A DNA stretch of 64,000 nucleotides from Nitrosospira sp. Nsp2 (GCF_003050965.1 NZ_QAOU01000006.1:62001-126000), one strand, 5' to 3'; shown: positions 9,582 to 18,028, numbered from the stretch's first letter. Program-made: numbers and translations. Notes: generated from the letters alone by a model not told the origin.

Positions 9582-10014
9582 GCACCATCTCCGGCTGTTC
9601 AGCAACGCCTGCGTCGGAAATCACATAGGTGACCATAGGGCTGTAGGTTGATGCGTTGGCGGCGCTGTACGATAACAGGATCGTGCTGGTGCCCGAGACG
9701 ACGCCGTAGGCAATCGCCGGATTTGTCGGAGTCCAGTTCCAAGACATGCTGATCGAGCCGCCGCTGGCGGGAATGAGGGTGATGATCCCTCCGACGCCGG
9801 CAGATATCGACGCGCCGACATTGATATAACTGGTCGAGCCGGCCGCCAGCACCGTGCCGGCCACGGGCGCCGTGCCGCTCCAGTTGCCGCCGGTCAGCTC
9901 CGCAGCCTGAATTTCGAGCTCGGCAGACGAGGAGTTGAGGATAGTGATGGTGATGGTGATGGTGATCACCATGCCTTGGCTCGCCTTGAGCATCCGCTCT
10001 TCCCGACCTGTCAT
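9562..10014 (-). CDS. Aegerolysin-like small beta-sandwich protein, copy 2 (150 aa)
   Basis: This protein is a paralogue of the next gene to the right. Both share the order: hydrophobic strand ITITI, NSS, LTGGNW, a Pro/Gly-rich loop, a Phe or Tyr strand, GG-I-L-PASGGSI, then WxWxxP or a variant. That pattern resembles the aegerolysin/ET79 beta-sandwich family (small membrane-binding proteins, some insecticidal with a pore-forming partner). The assignment is by eye and tentative. No signal peptide. It starts with a run of alternating Ile/Thr codons (GTGATG-type repeats at 9943-9966). Its end is overlapped by the next start. Start codon choice between 10014 and 9993 is uncertain. Confidence 0.65.
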   Translation of the reverse strand: MTGREERMLKASQGMVITITITITILNSSSAELEIQAAELTGGNWSGTAPVAGTVLAAGSTSYINVGASISAGVGGIITLIPASGGSISMSWNWTPTNPAIAYGVVSGTSTILLSYSAANASTYSPMVTYVISDAGVAEQPEMVHAKRPI

Positions 10015-10070
10015 AATGCCGCTTCCTGGAAGCGGCGCACCGCTGGCGGCCGCCGCGGTTTGGTGGGTTG

Positions 10071-10517
10071 TTACTTGGCGGCTTGCTCTAGCGCTTGGGT
10101 TAGCGTCGCGGTGTCCACGACATAGACCTGCAGGGTCGGATTGTTGGTCTGCGGGTTGATCACGCTTGATGTCACTGAGAGGCCAGTCAGGGTGCTGGTG
10201 CTGGTGCTGCCGGTCACGCCCAAGCCGTGCGGCCAGCTCCAGGTGATGGTGATCGACCCACCCGAAGCGGGCGCCAGCTGGATGTCGCCGCCGAGCACGG
10301 AGAAGACGTTGCTTGCGCCGTTGACGAACGAAACATTGCCCGCGCTGATCACGTTCCCAGGCACGGGCCCAGGCTCGGACCCCGAGCCCTCCCAGTTGCC
10401 GCCCGTGAGTTGCCCGGAGGCGATCCCGAGATCGCCGTCGCTCGAATTGTTGATCTGGATAGTGATCGAACGGACGGTGCCGTTGTCGTCGGCAGACAGA
10501 TTGTTATCAGTAGCCAT
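10071..10517 (-). CDS. Aegerolysin-like small beta-sandwich protein, copy 1, first gene of the island operon (148 aa)
   Basis: The start at 10517 (MATDNNLSADD) has a strong AAGGGGAG ribosome site; an ATG 15 codons upstream lacks one. The core runs SITIQINNSS, LTGGNWEG, a Pro-rich loop, VSFVNGASNVFSV, GGDIQLAPASGGSITITWSW and P, which matches the spacing of aegerolysin-type proteins, where a W-x-x-P follows the last core strand. No signal peptide. The gene is followed after 56 bases, including a GCTTCC/GGAAGC inverted repeat, by its paralogue. As the first gene behind an AT-rich leader it probably lies nearest the operon promoter. The family call is an inference from pattern only. Confidence 0.65.
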   Translation of the reverse strand: MATDNNLSADDNGTVRSITIQINNSSDGDLGIASGQLTGGNWEGSGSEPGPVPGNVISAGNVSFVNGASNVFSVLGGDIQLAPASGGSITITWSWPHGLGVTGSTSTSTLTGLSVTSSVINPQTNNPTLQVYVVDTATLTQALEQAAK

Positions 10518-10655
10518 TTCTACTCCCCTTATTGTATGAACGTTGTGGACGGGAATGTCCAAAAACCAGGACTCGGCGAAACACGCTTCGAATGTTCTTC
10601 AAAAGTGGTTCGTTCTAAAAAATATTGCAACTCAAGCATAACATCATATTAGCTT

Positions 10656-10681
10656 TTCATAGTACTTTTTCATAGTACTTT
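10656..10681. repeat. Two tandem 13-bp copies upstream of the island operon
   Basis: The unit TTCATAGTACTTT occurs twice without a gap. Each unit holds the palindrome AGTACT. The pair lies about 140 bp before the start of the first operon gene, where an operator could sit. Regulatory meaning is inferred only from position. Confidence 0.5.
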
Positions 10682-10789
10682 AAGACTATTAATTAAATAG
10701 GGGAGAGTTATAAATCGGTTGGATAAAAAAGATTGAACATTAGGATTAAGCAGTGTTTAGATTGATGACCCGAATCCAAAGGACAATGA

Positions 10790-10963
10790 ATGTTCCGCGC
10801 TGCGTTGACTATCTTAATTGACAATATCAGCGAAATTAAGCACGCAGCAAAAGGCCAGTATGGCTCCGACAGGAATGGGATTCTGTATGTCAAGGACGTC
10901 AAAATAGAGATCTTATTGCTCCAAATTAGGCGATGGGGCGCTCGCGTTAATGAGTCAAGCTGA
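10790..10963 (+). CDS. Possible small protein of 57 residues
   Basis: ATG with an upstream AAAGGA ribosome site opens a short frame, MFRAALTILIDN, ending WGARVNESS. A second tiny frame (10950-11024, about 24 residues, Glu/Lys-rich) overlaps its end. The surrounding 10518-11621 is AT-rich, holds the 13-bp repeats and otherwise shows no gene I can support. I do not recognise the family; it may be a remnant of phage or toxin-locus DNA. Confidence 0.3.
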   Translation: MFRAALTILIDNISEIKHAAKGQYGSDRNGILYVKDVKIEILLLQIRRWGARVNESS

Positions 10964-11621
10964 AGAACGTGAGCAACGTGTTAAGGGGCTTGAGAAGGAA
11001 TTGGAAGAGTCCCGGCTAAAGTAGGATGTGGTTTGCTAAACTTTCCAATGTAATGCTCGCCGCGATGATGAGAATGAATCCACCCTATAGCATTTGTCAC
11101 GAATAGGACGGAGGAAGGTGTGCGGCCCAGAACGGGGGCGATCCTCGCTTTATTCAGTATTAGGTTAGATAGACTCGCACGACGAGAAAATGCGGCTCCG
11201 GTACCGGCGTCCCTTCTCTCTAACGTCCAAAGGCGGCAGCGGCACTAAAAAAGACCTCCCTATGGGGAAGCAGGTGAAGGAGTACTTGCTCAGGGAAATA
11301 AACGTTTCGCTAGGGAAAAGGTAGGCAATTACTTCCAGATGGCATAGTATAATTAACATATAATAGTTCTTTCGGGCTATAGAATTGAGAATATCAAGAA
11401 CCGCCCATTTGACGTCGCCTGTCCGGAAGGAAAAAAACAAGGTGGAGAAATACACTATCTGGGATGAGGCCCGTAAGTTTCCCAGGCGGACGCCATGGGA
11501 GAAGGATCGAGCACTTACATCGTTAATGATAATTTGCAGCCGGTAGATCTGGTATTGGAAAATATTTATATGCTGCGCAGGACCAGGAAGCACCGCGTTG
11601 CTAGCCAATATAGGAGATTAA

Positions 11622-12389
11622 ATGACTGATTTCTGTGGAAATGGTACTCCTTTAACCACGGATGGATTACAGGCTGCTGAATGTTGTGCGGAAGTTGGCT
11701 TGGCTGAAATTTGGTCAGTATTCTCCGTTGAAACATCCGGCTGCGGTTTTTTAACCGATAAACGTCCAAAAATTCTCTTTGAGCGACATATTTTCAGCCG
11801 TCTTACAAATGGTGAATATGATGCAAAGCACCCCGATATCAGTGCGCCAGCGGCGGGTGGTTATGGTGCAAGCGGTGCATATCAGTACGGCCGTCTCGCG
11901 TCCGCGATCCAGTTAGATAGGGAAGCCGCCCTCCAAAGTGCCTCTTGGGGTCTCGGGCAAATCATGGGCGAGAATTTCAACGAGGCCGGATTTGACGATG
12001 TCGAAACAATGGTTGCCCAAATGGTTTCTGGTGAGAACGCGCAATTATTGGGAGTCGCCACATTTCTTAAAAGGAATAACTTGGATCAGTTGCTTCAGGC
12101 ACACAACTGGTCAGGATTTGCCCAACGCTATAATGGTCCCGATTATGCAGCCAATAATTACGGTGGCTTACTCAATCATTTTTACCAACAATACAGCAAT
12201 GGAAAATTACCTGATCTGAGTGTCCGGGCCGCTCAAATCCTTTTGACATATAAAGGATTTTCTCCCGGAGGGATAGACGGCATACTGGGACCCAATACAA
12301 TAAATGCAGTTAAGTCATTTCAATCTTCAGAAGGAATTCAAGTCACAGGTGTGATTGATGACAATCTTATGAGGTTTTTATCAAGCTAG
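11622..12389 (+). CDS. N-acetylmuramidase (DUF3380) endolysin with C-terminal peptidoglycan-binding domain
   Basis: A 255-residue cell-wall lytic enzyme. Residues 25-190 match the N-acetylmuramidase domain: FSVETSG with Glu37, ILFERHIF with Glu54, then AASWGLGQIMG. Residues about 195-254 form a type 1 peptidoglycan-binding domain (LLTYKGFSPGGIDGILGPNT). There is no signal peptide, as in phage endolysins that need a holin, and none is visible nearby. A GGAG ribosome site lies just before the ATG. Base use is AT-richer than the operon to the left. It sits between the aegerolysin-like operon and toxin remnants in the island, so it may serve phage lysis or release of a toxin. Confidence 0.85.
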   Translation: MTDFCGNGTPLTTDGLQAAECCAEVGLAEIWSVFSVETSGCGFLTDKRPKILFERHIFSRLTNGEYDAKHPDISAPAAGGYGASGAYQYGRLASAIQLDREAALQSASWGLGQIMGENFNEAGFDDVETMVAQMVSGENAQLLGVATFLKRNNLDQLLQAHNWSGFAQRYNGPDYAANNYGGLLNHFYQQYSNGKLPDLSVRAAQILLTYKGFSPGGIDGILGPNTINAVKSFQSSEGIQVTGVIDDNLMRFLSS

Positions 12390-12560
12390 CTTGAGCGGTT
12401 TGGTACTAAAAAAGCTGGAACAGGGACTGATTCAATTGATTTCAAACGAGCGCTGATAGCAGCACTTCTACAAAAATTTTCGTTTCCTACTCGAATTGGG
12501 AAACTGAGTGAGCGTCCGTATATTAACCATTCAAGACTTGCGTTCCTTATGCTGGATTGA
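12390..12560 (+). other. Open frame continuing in phase after the endolysin stop
   Basis: Directly after the TAG of the endolysin the same frame stays open for 56 codons (starting LERFGTKKAGTGTDS, ending RLAFLMLD). It reads like protein but has no start codon of its own. It could be a remnant of a second gene or of a once longer protein. No family recognised. Confidence 0.25.
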
Positions 12561-12869
12561 CAGGAAGGTGTGGACGTTCCAGGAAACACCACCATCATGT
12601 TTTGTGACCTCCTCGGGCACCAACAGCCCATTTTCTTCTATGAATTTTGAGGGCAGTTCACGGTCATCCGCCGAATCAAAGGTGTCATCCTCGTTGTGTT
12701 TTGGAATGCCGGTATCGGTTTTTCGGGAAATGTTTTGAAGAAAAATAGAAAATCCCAGCCCAAAAACATTGTTTCTGGAACCTGATTTATAGTTGAGGCT
12801 TAGTTGTGGTTCAAAGCCGCGGGCCGACGTCAGAACAATGGGAATAAAGTAACTGCCGATATCTGACAA
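12531..12869 (-). pseudogene. Fragment of an SpvB/TcaC-type toxin-complex protein
   Basis: The translation carries the N-terminal signature of the SpvB domain found in Salmonella SpvB and in TcaC/TcdB proteins of insecticidal toxin complexes: GSYFIPIVLTSARGFEPQLS, then LNYKSGSRNNVFGLGF and ISRKTDTGIPKHNEDDTF. Family members are many hundreds of residues long; here only about 110 remain and the end (FLSIQHKERKS) no longer fits the family. The frame has no good ribosome site and is a truncated relic. With the chitinase-like relic next to it, it suggests that a Tc-type toxin locus once stood here. Confidence 0.75.
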
Positions 12870-13215
12870 AACGTTCTATTGAAATGCGTCCCCTATTCCT
12901 TTTATAACCCCTCAACTGTGGGGAGTGAGATGCTGGCAACATTGCTTTCAATGCCAGCGCCGCTGCCTTTGCCTCTGAGTTTTTTAGGCTCTTTCCATCG
13001 GTTCTTCTAAAGATTTCGCGGATTTGAGTTGGGGAGGAGGCAAGAAGCTGTAGTGAACCCGTGACCTAAACGGCTTTAAATGCGAGCATGAGTGTTTTCA
13101 AATGCAAGCTCTTACAAGCAGCTGACTAGAAAATTAGACTGTAAAGCTGCTTCTGCTGGTCTTGTTCGAATTCGAAGTTGGACGAGTTCAGCCTCCAACT
13201 GGTGTAAATGAGATA

Positions 13216-13966
13216 CTTTTAATTCTTATTGTTGTCGTCCAACACCTGCTGCGCGGTTTGGTAGTTCGACTCGAATTTCACCCCATAGGCGAAAAGATCC
13301 TCGTTGACTCCCGCGCTGATGTATTCTCCAGGGTACGTGAAACCAGAGTAAAGTTGCAATGTCACCCAGTCCACATTGTCATTAACCGCTTTGGCATCGA
13401 TGTTTCCGACAGAGGCGGGAGCCATTGACAGATCGAACCGCTCACTCTGCTTTTTAAATTCGGCACCGATAGCATTGATGAGAAGCTTGAACTGCTCCTG
13501 CGTAGTTTCAAAACGGAGCGGGTCCTCCCAATCGATCCAGAAGGCCTTCAAGTTGTAGTGGGATAGATGGGCAACTAAGTTCGCGGCGAAGGACTCGGCA
13601 CTTTTCTGATCAGGATTGGCTGGATCAGGGAATATCTGCGACAGCTGCTTTCCGTCGCCCCAGAGTAAGGTGACGCCGAGCAGGATGTTCGGGTTGTTCT
13701 GTGGTGCATCACAATAATGTTCTCCATGTACGGTTGGTTGTGGGTGTAAGCCCCCATTTGAGGGTATGAGAAGAACCATCACCCACCGGAATTGTTGTCT
13801 CGCTTGTTGGAAGGGTTTCGACAAAACACATCAATAGCAGATCGACAGCCTTGTAGATGTCATCGTTGATCAGCCGCTGATAGCAGCTATTAGGACTGTC
13901 ATAGGTTGTTCCTGAGGGTTCGTCCTCGTTCAGATAGATCCAAGCATTTACCATATTTTTGCGCAT
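13216..13966 (-). pseudogene. GH18 chitinase-like protein, broken by two frameshifts
   Basis: Three minus-strand frames join into one protein: first MRKNMVNAWIYLNEDEPSGT to PVGDGSSHTLK, then MGAYTHNQPYMENII, then DAPQNNPNILLGVTLLWGDG onward. The last part has GH18 traits: LKAFWIDWEDP at the catalytic strand, FDLSMAPAS, and WVTLQLYSGF. The usual DxxDxDxE is reduced to a form around WIDWED, so activity is uncertain even in an intact copy. Switch points lie near 13760 and 13705. GH18 proteins occur in insecticidal Tc complexes, consistent with the SpvB-type relic alongside. Sequencing error at two sites is the alternative to true decay. Confidence 0.6.
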
Positions 13967-14668
13967 CGCCTTGTTGCTCCTTAGTGATATAAGTATCTAC
14001 CGTGCAATAAAAGAAGCGGTCCTCGCATTTAGTCAAGATCACGAGAAATCTATATTCAGATTTTTCATTCGGTTGAACTCCCAAAGATTTCATACCTTTC
14101 TCGGTAGCAGCAGCAGAGACACCCCTAGATTAGGAACGGCCTTCTCGAATTCGGCTAAATTTTGGATACCGACGCCAAGCTGCCAAGATTTGAAACTTCC
14201 GCACATCTAATTTTTATAACCAAACCGCCTCTTCAAAAAAAGATAAAGTCGCTCACGAATAGTTCAACCGTAGTGGTACAAGAAGGCGTTGGATACATCC
14301 TAATTCCAGAAGAGTTTGCTCAAGTACAGTTAATCAACGAAAGGCAAAGTACGCGGAAGTAAGAAATGACTGTTATTACCAAGCCTGTTTACATAAAAGG
14401 ACAGAGAGATATTTTTTTAAAAGGCTCATTCGATAATGTTGACATAGCAATAGTCCCAATCTGGATTGAGAAGCGGTACGAATTGCGCCCGGTTGGCCAA
14501 CACCCAGCTGTAAAAAATGAATCGCAATGCGTCTTGGGGGGCTTAATGATGTGTAACCAAAATTAATTGCCATTATATGGCGTATTCGCTATATATATGG
14601 CGGAGAGAGGGATTCGAATCTTTAAGTTCGCCCTGGTTGCTTATGAGTTATAAATAATACGCGTAAAT
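13967..14668. other. Stretch with no gene I can support
   Basis: AT-rich DNA between the GH18 relic and the integrase. A plus-strand frame at 14162-14362 (TTG start, ending INERQSTRK) reads moderately like protein but has no family or ribosome site. Nothing else convincing. Confidence 0.4.
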
Positions 14669-15919
14669 TCAGTTATTTATGTGTAATGCGTGGAGAGGGT
14701 TACATATATTATCGCTGTTTATTGCTGTTTTCCCGCCAATCTTCACCACATCGGCGCTCGTCTTTACTCCTGCGGCCGCCATCATTGCGCTCGTAGCTGC
14801 GTTTACGCTATCTCGAACAGGATCAAGATCCAGCCTGGCGTAAATGGCTGTCGTGTTCTGGTTCTTATGGTTCAGGCTTTTACCAATAATCGCCAATGAC
14901 GCGCCAGTCTTGGCTTGCCAGCTTCCCAAGGTGCGCCGTAAATCATGAATCCGTAAGTCATTGATGCCTGCGCTCGCCAAGATACGCTCCCATGCCTTCT
15001 TTGGCTCCGCCAAGTGCCCGGTCTTTCCCCTACCAGGAAAAATAAACCTTGAAGGTTGTTCAGGCTTACGATCGCGCAATACTGCCAACGCTTCTGGCGA
15101 CAGCGTTACCGTTTGCGGAGTACCGTTCTTTGTTTCCTTAATGCGCCATTCTGCTCGTTCAAAATTCACATCAGCCCATTCCATAGCCAGTACATTTGAA
15201 CGGCGCGCGCCAGTAAGCAGAGACAGCAGGAAATAATCCCGCATTGTGTCGTTATGCTCCTCCGCCAACGCTTTGAAGAAACGGGGCAGCTCATCGGATT
15301 GGAGAAAGCGGTCGCGTGACTGCTCGGGGAATTTCTGAATACCATGAGCAGGATTCTCGCCCAACCAGATCCTCCATTCATTGATAGCCTTGTTGAACAT
15401 CACGTGTAGGAGCTTTATAGCAATGTTCGCGGTTACGATGCCGTTTTCGCGTCCAATCTTCTTGTGCAGTCTGTCCACTTCCTCATGCTTGAGCGTGGAA
15501 AGCTTCCGTTTTCCCCAATGAGAAAGGTACAGCCGATAGTTCGCTTGCGGCTTATCCGGCCTTCTATTAAAGGCTGCACGCCTAGTCATGTATTCACTGA
15601 ATAGGTCGTCCAGCATCATTTCCCTTCTTGCCGCCCGGGCACGATCGGCGGGATTTCCGCCGCCGGCAATAGAAGCATTTATCTCTGCCGCCGTCCGTCG
15701 AGCCTGCTCGATGGTTGTTGCGGGATACCGGCCTACCGTGACACGTTCGGGCCCGCCGCCCTTCGTGCGCCGATATACGGAAAAGGTTATGATTCCGTTC
15801 GAGGTAATGCGCAGCTGCAGACCGGAAATTTTCGAATCAAGGTAGGTATTTCGCTTGCCCGCTGATGGGAGCGGCAATGCTTCTATTGCTGCTTTGGTGA
15901 AATTGATACTTGTTGCCAT
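14669..15919 (-). CDS. P4-type tyrosine integrase with N-terminal DUF4102 domain
   Basis: A 416-residue site-specific recombinase. The start at 15919 (MATSINFTKAAIEALP) matches the family N-terminus better than an ATG 19 codons upstream. Residues 5-85 are the DUF4102 arm-binding domain (TYLDSKISGLQLRI), 90-190 the core-binding domain, and 200-380 the catalytic domain with Arg in LLTGARRSN, HDLRRTLGSW and a late Tyr in TTAIYARLDLD. It reads away from a tRNA-Arg 3' fragment 157 bases upstream, the normal arrangement of an integrase beside its attachment site. It looks intact and probably mobilised the island to its left. Confidence 0.93.
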   Translation of the reverse strand: MATSINFTKAAIEALPLPSAGKRNTYLDSKISGLQLRITSNGIITFSVYRRTKGGGPERVTVGRYPATTIEQARRTAAEINASIAGGGNPADRARAARREMMLDDLFSEYMTRRAAFNRRPDKPQANYRLYLSHWGKRKLSTLKHEEVDRLHKKIGRENGIVTANIAIKLLHVMFNKAINEWRIWLGENPAHGIQKFPEQSRDRFLQSDELPRFFKALAEEHNDTMRDYFLLSLLTGARRSNVLAMEWADVNFERAEWRIKETKNGTPQTVTLSPEALAVLRDRKPEQPSRFIFPGRGKTGHLAEPKKAWERILASAGINDLRIHDLRRTLGSWQAKTGASLAIIGKSLNHKNQNTTAIYARLDLDPVRDSVNAATSAMMAAAGVKTSADVVKIGGKTAINSDNICNPLHALHINN

Positions 15920-16075
15920 GACAAACGAGTGCAGCGGGGTTACGCCGGGGTTACGGTATGGGTGTAATTTTAGCAAACTTTGTATAACTCCGTTAAGGTT
16001 AATTCCGGCTGAAACCCGCTATTTATATAGGTTTGTAAAGGTCTAACAATATGGGTAAATGATGAGCCTGAGAAA

Positions 16076-16120
16076 CTCCTAAGGGGTAGGTCACACGTTC
16101 GATTCGTGTTCAGGGCGCCA
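16076..16120 (+). other. attR-like 3' half of tRNA-Arg(CCU)
   Basis: Starts in the anticodon loop (CTCCTAA, anticodon CCT), continues with GGGG-TAGG, a T-arm ACACG-TTCGATT-CGTGT with a perfect 5-bp stem, acceptor strand TCAGGGC, G and CCA. The 5' half is missing. Integrases of this type target tRNA 3' ends and leave such a copy at the far end of the element. Because the fragment lies right of the integrase and is on the plus strand, the island should extend left, with the intact tRNA beyond the window. Confidence 0.8.
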
Positions 16121-16634
16121 ATGTTCATGCCGGTTTCAAGCTGAGATGCTCATCTGAGCGCTACAAATACATCAGAGATGTAACCTTTTTGTAACCGGTT
16201 ATACAGAACACCGCTGTCATCACTCCCGATTGGTAAATGCTAGCCGAGTGCAACCCTCGCTCCGCCTTTGCCGAAAGACAAAGGAGGTGATGGCCGGTAT
16301 ACCTATATACCTAACGTGTTTACCGTATCAGACTCCACGCAGGTCACCGCCCCAGAGGCCACGAAGTATTGGTAGTCACTATGTGTCTTGCGATATGACG
16401 TACCGTTTGGCTCTATAAAATAAACGCGTCAACGTGGCGCAGTTATAACACCCACGCCCATACTCAGGTGTACCTTCGTCCAATTGCTTTATTAGGATGC
16501 GACTGGCGCGGCATGAAGCTTACCCCTTTTACGAGTCCGCGAATCCACAACGGCATGCTTTCATCGATAAACATTTCCTTGACCCTGTATTGGTAGTAAG
16601 CTTTACCACTATTACTTTTTTTAGGAGAAGGGTT
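16121..16634. other. Stretch with no gene I can support
   Basis: About 510 bases between the tRNA fragment and the parD relic. No frame on either strand looks like protein and no RNA gene is visible. Confidence 0.4.
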
Positions 16635-16916
16635 ATGGCAAATGTCTAGAAAGTCAGTGTAGCGCTGACTGCGGAAATGGCGGCCATGATGCGCCAAGCG
16701 GTGGAAAGCGGGGAGTATGCCTCGGCGAGCGAGGTGGTGCGCGAAGCCTTGCGTGATTGGAAGTTTCGCAGGGCGCAGCGCGATCAAATCATCGCTGAAC
16801 TGGGACGGCAATGGGACGCGGGCATTGCCAGCGGTCTGGCAACAGAGGGCAATGAAGCCTTCTCCCGCGTTCGAGCCCGGCTGGATGCGAAGCTCTCCGG
16901 CCACCGCCCTGCATGA
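16635..16916 (+). pseudogene. parD: ParD-family antitoxin with a stop at codon 5
   Basis: From the ATG at 16635 the frame reads MANV, TAG, KVSVALTAEMAAMMRQAV, then SGEYASASEVVREALRDW, a typical ParD ribbon-helix-helix antitoxin of about 93 residues. The TAG (16647-16649) most simply replaces GAG for Glu. The next in-frame ATG (16677) would drop the first 14 residues, which hold the DNA-binding strand. Its stop overlaps the toxin start as ATGA, the usual parDE layout. Restart at an internal codon could still give an antitoxin able to bind the toxin but not DNA. Confidence 0.85.
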
Positions 16917-17203
16917 CGTTTTACCTCAGGCCTCAGGCCGAGGCAGACCTGGAGGATATCGCGCTTTATATCGCGGAAGACAATGTCCAGGCTGCGCGAC
17001 GATGGATCGAGGACATGCATGCTCTTTGCCAACAGCTTGGCGAGATGCCTTCCATGGGAGTGGCCAAATCCTCTATTCGACTCGGATTGAGAATGCTGCC
17101 AGCGGGTAGCTATCTGATTCTCTACCAGTAAGTCGATAAAGGCGTTGAAATTGCCCGGGTGCTCCACGGCGCGCGCAATGGCAAGACCTTTTATAGGCAA
17201 TGA
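16913..17203 (+). pseudogene. parE: ParE-family toxin with a premature stop
   Basis: Reads MTFYLRPQAEADLEDIALYI and on to SYLILYQ, where TAA (17129-17131) interrupts. After it the same frame resumes with VDKGVEIARVLHGARNGKTF and ends at TGA 17201-17203, which is the normal ParE C-terminal strand and tail (RVLHGAR). The family is a RelE/ParE-fold gyrase poison of about 95 residues; loss of the last 24 residues removes a core strand, so the toxin is probably inactive. Like the antitoxin, the change is most simply Glu (GAA) to stop. Confidence 0.85.
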
Positions 17204-17746
17204 TGGCTGCTGAAGATCTTGGGGCTTAAAGCGCTGCATTGGGGCGCGAATTGGAAATTGGGCTGCCCTCAGGATCTCCCTGCACACGACCATCAATGGG
17301 AAAAATGTCTCGGTACCCGCCTTGTCATCCGGAACATAACTTATCAAATAGATAAGCGGTAACTGGATTGGCTTTCGCCAATCGTCCGGCTCCAATCGTC
17401 CGGCTCACTGCACTTGAACCATGGACAACTCTGATGGATAGCCTGATGGACGGAACCATCCGCGTCCACGAGGTTTTCCACAGCGGTTGCCCACAGGCCC
17501 CCCGGACTTCAATTATACAAACGAAAAGCCTGACGCGGCCGTGGGCCTTGCCCTATTAAATCGCAGGCAATTTAGAAGATTTTCTAGCACCTTGTTCGAT
17601 CCCTGCTGCATAGGAATGACGGACTACAGGCTTGTCTCCAGGAAGATCCTTGAGAACAAATGACAGCCCTCTTTTGATTATGGATATGTCACGAGCAGCT
17701 GACAAGCAACCAACGCGATGCCGCCCTGAGACCAACCATGCGGGGC
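17204..17746. other. Stretch with a tandem 14-bp duplication and no supported gene
   Basis: Two perfect tandem copies of CAATCGTCCGGCTC lie at 17379-17392 and 17393-17406. A plus-strand frame spanning them (17368-17559) has no family, so I do not call a gene. Confidence 0.4.
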
Positions 17747-18028
17747 TCAGTCGCCATCTTCATTCTCCCGCGCAAGTTGCGACTTGAGATGATAGGCATC
17801 GATGTCAAAGTCTTTGCTGTCCGAGACCGCGGCCAGTACCAGGGGCGTAACGCGCTCCCGCTCCTCCTCGGTCTCGAAGTTTGTGAAGTTGGCCGCAGCT
17901 GCCTCGGCGAACAGTTTCTCCGTCAGCCGCTTTGCCTTTACTTCATGACTCTCTATGTCGGAATTGGCGCCGGGAGGGATGTTTTCCTCGATCCATGTGT
18001 CGACCCACCTCAGGAAGCGATTGCTCAT
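17747..18028 (-). CDS. Small protein, probably DUF768 family
   Basis: A 93-residue acidic protein starting MSNRFLRWVDTWIEENIPPG. The opening F-L-x-W-x-x-x-W-I-x-x-N pattern followed by a helical body resembles DUF768 proteins, which I associate mainly with rhizobial genomes; function unknown. The call is by pattern and moderate. Codon use reads like a real gene and the plus-strand frame over it looks like a shadow. If correct it supports acquisition from an alphaproteobacterial source, as does the GC-rich kinase next door. Confidence 0.6.
   Translation of the reverse strand: MSNRFLRWVDTWIEENIPPGANSDIESHEVKAKRLTEKLFAEAAAANFTNFETEEERERVTPLVLAAVSDSKDFDIDAYHLKSQLARENEDGD

Noticed and set aside
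9943-9966. GGTGAT-type hexamer run
   Set aside because: Encodes the alternating Ile/Thr strand of the aegerolysin-like copy 2; explained by protein sequence rather than a separate repeat element.
16464-16904. 146-codon minus-strand frame
   Set aside because: Antisense to parD and its leader, which has clear family motifs on the plus strand.
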